A DNA stretch of 64,000 bases from Lewinella sp. IMCC34183 (GTDB lineage: Bacteria > Bacteroidota > Bacteroidia > Chitinophagales > Saprospiraceae), in NCBI RefSeq assembly GCF_003390915.1, contig NZ_QMEM01000001.1, forward strand, positions 1,054,001 to 1,118,000, given 5' to 3'. Shown here one piece after another: positions 57,866 through 64,000 of the stretch. The position numbers and the translations under genes were made by a program. How positions within the stretch are numbered: position 1 is the first letter of the stretch; each line of letters starts with the position of its first letter. The notes under the pieces were generated by a model. The model did no database searches and was not told the origin of the DNA. It saw only the letters and a list, made by a program, of their open reading frames with translations.

Positions 57866-59980
57866 ATGCGTTACTTCCCCCTGCTGTCTGTCCTCCTGCT
57901 GCTGGCCTGCGCCCGCACCGAGCCCGTCGCCGAAGCCCCCCGGGCCGAACCGGCCGGACCCCGCTACTCCCTCGGGCAGTGGTCCTTTCACCGGCCCCTC
58001 TTCGCGGGGGAGATGGACAACTTTGAGTTCGTGACCACGGCAGGAGAGATGGGCTTCGCCGGCGTCGAGCTGGTCAATCAGTTTTTCCGTGACGAAGCCG
58101 ATAATCCGGACTTTCTCGACAGTCTCCGTCGTGCCGCCGAAACCGCCGACGTGGAACTGACCATGCTACTCATCGACGGCGCCGGCAACCTCGGCGCTTC
58201 CGACCCGGACGAGCGCGACCGGGCCGTGGCCCAGCACCTGCAGTGGGTGGAGGCCACCGCCCGCCTGGGCATCCCCGCCATGCGGATCAACGCACACGGC
58301 GACGGCTCCCCCGCCGAAATAATGGACGCGGCGGAATCCGCCATCCGTCGCCTCGCCCGGGCCGCCAACGAACGGGGTATCCAGGTCCTCATCGAAAACC
58401 ACGGCGGCATCAGCAGCAACGGCGAATGGCTCGCCGACTTGGTCGCGCGGTTGCGGGACGTGAACGTGGGTACCGTGGCCGACTTCGACAACTGGTGCTA
58501 CCAACGGAGCGACGGCAGTATGTACGGCGGTGAATGCTCCGCCCGCTACGACCGTTACGCGGGCATGATGGAGCTGATGCCCTACGCCGGCGGGGTCAGC
58601 GTCAAGGCCTTCAACTTCGATGCGGACGGTGACGAACCGGACATGAATTTTGACGTGCTCTTCGACATCATCCGCGGTTCCGGCTTCGACGGCTTCCTCG
58701 GCATCGAGTACGAGGGCGACAGCCTGGACCCGCGGGAGGGGGTGGAAAAAACGCGCGCCCTCGCCGAACGGAGCTGGCCGCGGAAGCAGGTCGTTACCGC
58801 CACGGCCAGGGAGCGCATCGACAGCACGCTCAGGGGGTTCGTGGACGCGGGAGACATAGCCGGTGCCTCCGCGCTGGTTTACGAAAAGGGGGAAGAAGTC
58901 TACTCCGGCGCCTTCGGCGATGCCGACCGGGAGAAAGGCACGCCCATGGCCCGTAACACCATCGTCCAGGTATACTCCATGACCAAACCCATCACCGGCG
59001 TGGCCCTCATGCAACTGTGGGAAGCGGGCAAATTCAAACTCGACGATCCCCTGGCGGACTACCTGCCCGAATTCGGTGACGTACAGGTTTACGTTTCGGG
59101 CACCTCCGACGGATCGATGCAGACGGAGGCCCCGGATCGCCCCATCACCGTCCGCGACATCACCCGCCATACCGCCGGCTTCTACAACGGCGGCGACTCC
59201 CCCGGACTGCAACAAGCGTACGAGGCCGCCGACCTGCGTGGATACAAAAACACCCTTTCCGACCTGGGAGAAAAGCTTAGCGACCTGCCCCTGCTCTTCC
59301 AGCCGGGTACCCAGTGGCACTATGGCCTCTCGGTCGACGTACAGGCCCTGCTGGTGGAGCGGCTGTCCGGCCAACCCTTCGATGCCTACGTCCGAGAGCA
59401 CATCCTGGACCCGCTCGGCATGGACGACACCCGCTATTTCGTACCGGAAGCGGACCGGAGCCGAATGTCTTCCGCCTACAACCGTGCCGCGGACGGCGTC
59501 CTCACCCAGCTGCCCGACGCGGAAGCGCACGACTTCAACATCAACCGCCAGCCGCTCACCCCCGGGGGCTTCGGCCTCACCTCCACCCTGGACGACTACA
59601 TGACCTTCGCCCGGATGCTCGTCAACGGGGGCACCCTGAACGGTACGACCATCCTGCAGCCGGAAACCGTCCGGCTCATGCGGACCAATCACCTCGCCGA
59701 CGAGGTGACCGAGCGCCTCTGGCTGCCCAGCAAGGGACAGGTGGGCTTCGGTATCGACTTCGCGGTACGGATGCGCCCGCCCGCCAACGCGGAGGAGAAC
59801 CCGGGCACGGTAGGTGAATTCTTCTGGGACGGCGCGTCCAGCACGCTCTTTTGGGTCGATCCGGCCAATGAGCTGACGGCCGTGCTTTTCGTGCAGCTCT
59901 TCCCCTACGACCAGATCGGACTCCACCACGACTTCCGCCGGGCGGTGTACGGACCCTTCCGGCCGGTGGCGAGCAAGTAG
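57866..59980 (+). CDS. Lipoprotein fusing a sugar-isomerase-like TIM barrel to a class-C beta-lactamase-type serine hydrolase
   Basis: A 704-aa exported protein with a lipobox (LLLLAC, Cys15). Residues about 30-305 resemble the xylose isomerase-like TIM barrel (SLGQWSFHRPLFAGEMDNFE, GVELVNQFF, LIENHGG, GFLGIEYEGD). Residues about 315-700 resemble AmpC/esterase-type serine hydrolases: catalytic SMTK (Ser371, Lys374), Tyr in WHYGLSVD, and FFWDGASS near the end in place of the KTG-type motif. The two domains may act on the same sugar-containing or ester-containing molecule at the cell surface. The start at ATG 57866 gives a clean lipoprotein signal. The combination is unusual. Confidence 0.85.
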   Translation: MRYFPLLSVLLLLACARTEPVAEAPRAEPAGPRYSLGQWSFHRPLFAGEMDNFEFVTTAGEMGFAGVELVNQFFRDEADNPDFLDSLRRAAETADVELTMLLIDGAGNLGASDPDERDRAVAQHLQWVEATARLGIPAMRINAHGDGSPAEIMDAAESAIRRLARAANERGIQVLIENHGGISSNGEWLADLVARLRDVNVGTVADFDNWCYQRSDGSMYGGECSARYDRYAGMMELMPYAGGVSVKAFNFDADGDEPDMNFDVLFDIIRGSGFDGFLGIEYEGDSLDPREGVEKTRALAERSWPRKQVVTATARERIDSTLRGFVDAGDIAGASALVYEKGEEVYSGAFGDADREKGTPMARNTIVQVYSMTKPITGVALMQLWEAGKFKLDDPLADYLPEFGDVQVYVSGTSDGSMQTEAPDRPITVRDITRHTAGFYNGGDSPGLQQAYEAADLRGYKNTLSDLGEKLSDLPLLFQPGTQWHYGLSVDVQALLVERLSGQPFDAYVREHILDPLGMDDTRYFVPEADRSRMSSAYNRAADGVLTQLPDAEAHDFNINRQPLTPGGFGLTSTLDDYMTFARMLVNGGTLNGTTILQPETVRLMRTNHLADEVTERLWLPSKGQVGFGIDFAVRMRPPANAEENPGTVGEFFWDGASSTLFWVDPANELTAVLFVQLFPYDQIGLHHDFRRAVYGPFRPVASK

Positions 59981-59995
59981 GCTACGGCCCGCCCC

Positions 59996-60409
59996 CTATT
60001 CGACCTTGCGGTACCGCTCCCCGCAGGCCTCGATACAGAAGGGGGTAAGGGTAAGCACGCTATCGTCCAGGCTAAGGGGCAGCGGTCGGTCGGGCCGGCA
60101 ATCAGGTTGCAGGGTGCCCTCTTCCAGCGACCAGCTGCCGCTGCGCAATTGGGTTCCCCCGTCGATGGGGTTGCAAAAGTTGAAGTTGGCGGTCACGGTA
60201 CCGTCGGACCGGAAGGTCAGCGTGCGGTCCGAATCGACCGGCTGGTAAGTTCCTGACCCGTCGCCGATGTCAACAAGCTGTTCATCAAGCTGCCAGGTAC
60301 CGATCAGCGGATGGTCGTCACCGACACCGCCCGATGAACAGGCGGAAAAGACTAGGGCGAACAGTAAGCCGGAGAGAAAGCGCGTCACGAAGCTGAGGGT
60401 ATGCGTCAT
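59996..60409 (-). CDS. Lipocalin-like lipoprotein
   Basis: A 137-aa exported protein with a lipobox (VFSAC, Cys24). The sequence PLIGTWQLDEQLVDIGDGSG and the following beta-strands (RTLTFRSDGTVTANF) are like lipocalin-like domains common in Bacteroidota lipoproteins. Four cysteines in the mature part may form disulfides. Ligand unknown. It converges with the fusion gene. Confidence 0.75.
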   Translation of the reverse strand: MTHTLSFVTRFLSGLLFALVFSACSSGGVGDDHPLIGTWQLDEQLVDIGDGSGTYQPVDSDRTLTFRSDGTVTANFNFCNPIDGGTQLRSGSWSLEEGTLQPDCRPDRPLPLSLDDSVLTLTPFCIEACGERYRKVE

Positions 60410-60495
60410 GCGCTACCTAACGCGCCGGGACCGAATATGTGGTGGCAGCGAACTCCGGCAGCCCGGTTCACATACTAGTGGGAAAGAACCCACCC

Positions 60496-61437
60496 ATGAA
60501 ACAGCTCCGTTACGACGACTACGGGGGCATCGACAAGATGTACCTGGCCGAAGTCGCTACTCCCGAACCCGCAGCCGATCAGATCCTCGTAGATATCCGG
60601 GCCGCCGGCATCAACCCGGTCGACTGGAAAGTCCGCAACGCCCAGATGAAACTGGCCGACGGCCACCAGTGGCCCCGCCGCATGGGCCTGGAGTTTGCCG
60701 GCGTGGTCAACCGCGTCGGGTCGGCGGTGACCAACTTCAAGTCCGGCGACGAAGTGTTCGGAGCCATCAGCCTAAAGGAACTCGGGGCCATGGCCGACGC
60801 CGTCGTCGTGACCGCCGACCAGATCCACCCCAAGCCCCCCAGCCTGAGCATGAGCGAGGCCGCCGGGCTTCCCCTCATCGGCGCCACCGCCCACCTGGCC
60901 ATGCGTGAAACGATAGACGTACGGGGCCGCAAAGTGCTCATCAACGGCGGCAGCGGCGGCGTCGGCAACACCGCCATTCAACTGGCCCGTATGGACGGTG
61001 CCCACGTCACCGCGGTCGCCGGCCCCCACCACCAGGATATTCTCCGCGAGATGGGCGCCACCACCACCTACGATTACACCACCACCGACGTCACCCAACT
61101 GGGCGAGAACTGGGACGTGATCCTCGACACCGCGGGCACCCTGCCCTGGTCCGAGGCCAAGCATCTCCTGACGCCCCACGGTACCTACCTCGACCTGCAG
61201 CCCGGCCTGACCTCCTACCTGGGCAGCTACATCAACAACAAGCTGAGTGACAAGAAGCGGCAACCGCTGATGGCAGACATCACCCACACGACACTCCACC
61301 GCCTCTACGACCTGGTAGAGCACGACGGACTTCGGGTACACATCGGTCGCGAATACGCCCTAATGGATTACAAGAAGACATTCAGCGAGCTGGAAGCGGG
61401 CGACGGACCGGTGGGTAAGGCCGTGTTCATTCCGTAA
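60496..61437 (+). CDS. Quinone oxidoreductase-like MDR-family dehydrogenase
   Basis: A 313-aa NADPH-dependent oxidoreductase of the medium-chain family without structural zinc. Conserved parts are INPVDWKVRNAQ, GLEFAGVV, the nucleotide-binding GGSGGVGNTAIQLAR, and GKAVF near the end. It would reduce quinones or enones in the cytoplasm. ATG 60496 is preferred over the frame start at 60439. The stop is followed by AACCAGC-type short repeats (61442-61468). Confidence 0.88.
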   Translation: MKQLRYDDYGGIDKMYLAEVATPEPAADQILVDIRAAGINPVDWKVRNAQMKLADGHQWPRRMGLEFAGVVNRVGSAVTNFKSGDEVFGAISLKELGAMADAVVVTADQIHPKPPSLSMSEAAGLPLIGATAHLAMRETIDVRGRKVLINGGSGGVGNTAIQLARMDGAHVTAVAGPHHQDILREMGATTTYDYTTTDVTQLGENWDVILDTAGTLPWSEAKHLLTPHGTYLDLQPGLTSYLGSYINNKLSDKKRQPLMADITHTTLHRLYDLVEHDGLRVHIGREYALMDYKKTFSELEAGDGPVGKAVFIP

Positions 61438-61441
61438 CTCG

Positions 61442-61468
61442 TAACCAGCAACCAGTAACCAGTAAGCC
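61442..61468. repeat. Short AACCAGY heptamer array
   Basis: About three or four imperfect heptamers (AACCAGC, AACCAGT) between two convergent genes. Same sequence type as the longer array at 19827-19912. Confidence 0.6.
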
Positions 61469-61474
61469 TAAACG

Positions 61475-62458
61475 CTACTTAACGTAAGCCACCTCCTTAA
61501 CCGCCCGCACGATCTTCTCGGCGTTCGGCAGGAATTCCTCCACGAAACTCGCGGCGTAGCCCAGGTTCACGTCGGCGCTGTTGACGCGGATGACGGGAGC
61601 GTCTAGGTAGTCGAAGGCCGACTTCTGGATCTCGTAGGCGATCTCGGAGCTCACGCCGGCAAACGGCCAGCTCTCGTCGATGACGACGCAGCGGTTGGTC
61701 TTCTTGACGGATTCGATGATGGTCTTACGGTCGAGGGGGCGGATCGTACGCAGGTCGATCACCTCGGCGCTAATGCCTTCCCCTTCCAGGATCTTGGCGG
61801 CTTCCATGGTAGGCAGCATCATCTTGTTGTAGCTCACCAAGGTGACGTCGGTGCCCTCACGGCGCACGGCGGCCTTGCCGATCTCTACCAGGTACTCGCC
61901 CTCGGGCACTTCGCCCTCGTAGCCGTACAGCAGCTCCGATTCCATGACGCAGACGGGATCGGGGTCACGGATGGCGCTCTTGAGCAGGCCCTTAGCGTCG
62001 GCGGGGTCGGTGCAGGAGATCACCTTCAGGCCGGGGGTATTGGCCATCCAGCTTTCGAAGCTCTGGCTGTGCTGCTGGGCCAGCTGGCCGGCACTGCCGC
62101 TCGGGCCGCGGAAAACGATCGGACAGCTGAACTGCCCGGCGGACTGGCTCAGGGTCTTGGCGGCGTTGTTGATGATCTGGTCGAAGGCCAGGACGGCGAA
62201 GTTCCAGGTCATGAATTCCACGATGGGCTTCAGGCCGTTCATGGCGGCACCGACACCGATGCCCGCAAAGCCCAGCTCCGCGATCGGCGTGTCGATCACG
62301 CGCTCGGGGCCGAACTCGTCCAGCATACCCTTACTAACCTTGTACGCGCCGTTGTACTGGGCGACTTCCTCTCCCATCAGGAAGACCTTGTCGTCGCGGC
62401 GCATTTCTTCAATCATCGCCTCCCGGAGGGCGTCACGTAGGGCAATTTTTCTGGCCAT
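61475..62458 (-). CDS. pdhB: Pyruvate dehydrogenase E1 component, beta subunit
   Basis: A 327-aa subunit of the E1 heterotetramer that decarboxylates pyruvate with thiamine diphosphate. Conserved parts are MARKIALRDALREAMIEEM, VFLMGEEVAQYNGAYKVSKG, ERVIDTPIAELGFAGIGVGA and VVIDESWPFAG. The alpha subunit is not next to it. The frame continues to 62533, but ATG 62458 gives the family N-terminus. A TACTTTTG element lies at 62505-62512 on the minus strand, 46 bases before the ATG. Confidence 0.95.
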   Translation of the reverse strand: MARKIALRDALREAMIEEMRRDDKVFLMGEEVAQYNGAYKVSKGMLDEFGPERVIDTPIAELGFAGIGVGAAMNGLKPIVEFMTWNFAVLAFDQIINNAAKTLSQSAGQFSCPIVFRGPSGSAGQLAQQHSQSFESWMANTPGLKVISCTDPADAKGLLKSAIRDPDPVCVMESELLYGYEGEVPEGEYLVEIGKAAVRREGTDVTLVSYNKMMLPTMEAAKILEGEGISAEVIDLRTIRPLDRKTIIESVKKTNRCVVIDESWPFAGVSSEIAYEIQKSAFDYLDAPVIRVNSADVNLGYAASFVEEFLPNAEKIVRAVKEVAYVK

Positions 62459-62504
62459 GTATGGTTTAGTTTTACGAAGCTCCCGCCGTTCACCGACGGC
62501 CGGC

Positions 62505-62512
62505 AAAAGTAC
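62505..62512 (-). promoter_or_regulatory. -7 element for pdhB
   Basis: Reads TACTTTTG on the minus strand, a full TAnnTTTG match, with a 46-base leader before the ATG. Confidence 0.5.
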
Positions 62513-62578
62513 GCCACGCCGAACAAATGCCACGGCGGTAGCCTCCTACGGATACGTATATGCCCCACCCCACCCCTT

Positions 62579-62722
62579 ATGAAATTGCGCAAGCCCTCTC
62601 CGTCCCCGCTCTACCTCGCCGTTCCCCTGCTACTGCTCACCTCCTGTAACCGGGGCTTTGGTTGTCCGACCAACCTTTCGGTGAGCGACCTTGTTTCCGC
62701 CGTGTTGGCGCTGATCGCGTAG
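62579..62722 (+). CDS. 47-aa small lipoprotein
   Basis: A small ORF with a signal peptide ending in a lipobox (LLLLTSC, Cys23) and a short mature part (NRGFGCPTNLSVSDL, then VSAVLALIA). The clean lipobox makes it likely real. No family recognised; short lipoproteins of this kind are often missed in annotation. It lies between divergent pdhB and ytxJ. Confidence 0.55.
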   Translation: MKLRKPSPSPLYLAVPLLLLTSCNRGFGCPTNLSVSDLVSAVLALIA

Positions 62723-62815
62723 CGCCGATTATCTAAAAATCTCCAGGCGCGGACGCAGGTGCGGTGTAACTCCCCGGGAGCCAGCCCGCCGGCGGCCGAG
62801 CCAGTAGCATTCGCC

Positions 62816-63148
62816 ATGGACTGGAACCACATTACCTCCGTACACGACATCGAGGCCATCATCGAGCGCAGCCGCACCGTACCCTGCCTCATCCTCAAGC
62901 ACAGCACCACCTGCCCCATCAGCAGCCTGGCCAAGAACCGGCTGGAAAAGCAGTGGGACATTGACGGGCAGGCCATCGAGACCTACTACCTCGACCTGCT
63001 GCGTTACCGTGAGGTCAGCAACTTCATCGCCGCCGAATTCGGGGTACGCCACCAGTCGCCGCAGGTGCTGCTGATCCGCGACGCCGCCTGTGTATACGAC
63101 GCCAGCCACCTCGACATCCGCGTCGACGAGCTGCGCCCGGCGGCCTGA
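62816..63148 (+). CDS. ytxJ: Bacillithiol-system redox protein (YtxJ/BrxC-like)
   Basis: A 110-aa thioredoxin-fold protein. The active site is KHSTTCPISSLA, a single-Cys motif like that of monothiol bacilliredoxins. The length is normal. It would remove bacillithiol from oxidised proteins in the cytoplasm. ATG 62816 fits the family start (MDWNHITS). It is followed, three bases later, by mnmD. Confidence 0.88.
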   Translation: MDWNHITSVHDIEAIIERSRTVPCLILKHSTTCPISSLAKNRLEKQWDIDGQAIETYYLDLLRYREVSNFIAAEFGVRHQSPQVLLIRDAACVYDASHLDIRVDELRPAA

Positions 63149-63151
63149 TCC

Positions 63152-63835
63152 GTGGAGCCCCACCCTTTCCTTACCGCCGACGGTAGCCACAGCCTCCGGA
63201 GCGACCGCTTTGCCGTGGCCTACCACAGTACGCACGGTGCCCTGCAGGAGAGCCGTCATATCTTTCTGGAGGCCGGCCTGCACCCTCTGCTTACAGCGGC
63301 TGACACCACCGCGGTGCACGTGCTGGAGCTCGGATTCGGTACCGGCCTGAATGCCCTGCTCGTCCGCGAGCTCGCAGCACGTCATCCGGGCATCCACTTT
63401 CGGTACCTTACCTACGAGGCCTTTCCGATCACTCCCCACCTGGCGGCCGAGCTCAATTACTGCGAGCTGCTCGCCGTACCGTCGGACCGACTGGCGGAAC
63501 TGCACACCGCAGACTGGGATACCGAGGCCCGCCTCGATCCCAATTTTACCTTTCAAAAGAAACGGGAAGATTTCCTGACCGCGGACTTCGAGCCCGGCTG
63601 GGCGGATGTACTCTTTTACGATGCCTTCGCACCGGAGGACCAACCGGAATTGTGGACACAGGACGCGATGCAACACTGCACCCGCGCCCTGCGCCCCGGC
63701 GGAGCCCTGGTCACCTACTGCGCCAAGGGACAGTTCAAACGCAACCTGCGCGCGGCGGGCTTTCGGGTGGAGGCCCTACCGGGCCCGGTCGGCAAGCGGG
63801 AGATTACGCGAGCGTATCACGTTGATCTTTCCTAG
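63152..63835 (+). CDS. mnmD: tRNA 5-methylaminomethyl-2-thiouridine(34) methyltransferase
   Basis: A 227-aa SAM-dependent methyltransferase corresponding to the N-terminal domain of E. coli MnmC. Motif I is VLELGFGTGLNALL, and YDAFAPEDQPELWTQDAM is diagnostic of this family. It finishes the mnm5 modification at the tRNA wobble uridine. It starts with GTG three bases after ytxJ, so the two genes are co-transcribed. Its 3' end overlaps the convergent AP2-domain gene by 60 bp. Confidence 0.92.
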   Translation: MEPHPFLTADGSHSLRSDRFAVAYHSTHGALQESRHIFLEAGLHPLLTAADTTAVHVLELGFGTGLNALLVRELAARHPGIHFRYLTYEAFPITPHLAAELNYCELLAVPSDRLAELHTADWDTEARLDPNFTFQKKREDFLTADFEPGWADVLFYDAFAPEDQPELWTQDAMQHCTRALRPGGALVTYCAKGQFKRNLRAAGFRVEALPGPVGKREITRAYHVDLS

Positions 63836-64000
63836 CTTTCCGTACAGCTCCAGCGACTTCTTATTGTAGGCCAGCGCGGCTTCCTCGGCCGTTCCGAACA
63901 TACCAATGTGTACACTGCGGCGGTTAACGCTGATGACGGCCCGGTAGCGGTTGTTCTCCTTGTACACGCCGGTGTAGCCGATCTTGCTGCTAGAGCGCCG
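63776..64000 (-). CDS. AP2-domain protein, cut by the right window edge
   Basis: The visible 74 codons end with an AP2-type DNA-binding domain: GYTGVYKENNRYRAVISV, then VHIGMFGTAEEAALAYNKKS. The frame is open at the window edge, so the start and any N-terminal domain (often an HNH homing endonuclease in bacteria) are not visible. Its 3' end overlaps mnmD by 60 bp in the opposite direction. Bacterial AP2 genes are often mobile; here this is only a suspicion. Confidence 0.65.
   Translation of the reverse strand, partial: RRSSSKIGYTGVYKENNRYRAVISVNRRSVHIGMFGTAEEAALAYNKKSLELYGKLGKINVIRSRNLPLADRAR

Overview
The window reads as chromosome of a high-GC member of the Bacteroidota, most likely the Saprospiria/Lewinella group. 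Evidence: a type IX secretion type-B sorting domain (1818-3446), BatA-type and DUF4293-type membrane proteins, an HU followed by TPR, AURKAIP1/COX24-type and RNase G genes, YtxJ, and repeated promoter elements of the Bacteroidota TAnnTTTG class (mostly TACCTTTG, TACCTTCG or TATCTTTA). Several of these elements sit only 4-7 nt before an ATG. Shine-Dalgarno sequences are not evident. I saw no rRNA or tRNA gene.

Layout. 1-6.75 kb: minus-strand envelope genes (Ig-like lipoprotein, T9SS-secreted lectin-like protein, phosphatidylcholine synthase, EI24-like protein, GT-C-like protein). 6.9-10.2 kb: a thiolase-like gene translationally coupled to a FadJ-type enzyme; the thiolase has lost its catalytic residues. 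10.3-17.2 kb: regulators (sigma-54 activator, CheB-CheR-PAS fusion, CheB). 17.3-28.0 kb: metabolism and housekeeping (dipeptide epimerase, fumC, BatA/VWA protein, pseudo-dihydroorotase, GT2, tadA, gmk, yicC, HU, TPR). 28.1-36.0 kb: a 31-aa ribosomal-type protein, RNase G, MscL, a HEAT/cyclophilin fusion, endonuclease V, an M20 amidohydrolase and RsmA.

36.9-46.1 kb is the accessory island and the most interesting part. It holds a three-gene export operon (unknown protein, HlyD-type adaptor, C39 peptidase-ABC transporter), a small HTH regulator and a six-copy tandem array of about 111 bp units. Three unannotated small ORFs follow. Two of them are double-glycine-leader peptides whose cores carry glycine zippers (GxxxGxxxGxxxG). 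Next come a canonical terminator, an AT-rich CPBP protease gene, a second CPBP gene, and a duplicated module of small membrane proteins with one decayed copy. I read this as an undescribed two-peptide (class IIb-like) bacteriocin or toxin system of a Gram-negative bacterium, with candidate immunity genes. The transporter probably matures and exports the two peptides, the CPBP and small membrane proteins are candidate self-protection factors, and the HTH protein with the repeat array probably sets expression.

46.1-64 kb returns to ordinary chromosome: amine oxidase, PAS-LuxR regulator, outer-membrane proteins, metalloprotease, CAT-like and HAD proteins, SemiSWEET, FG-GAP lipoprotein, an ABC exporter pair, a TIM-barrel/beta-lactamase fusion, pdhB, ytxJ and mnmD. 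An AP2-domain gene is cut by the right edge. All functions are read from sequence motifs and family memory; no search was run.
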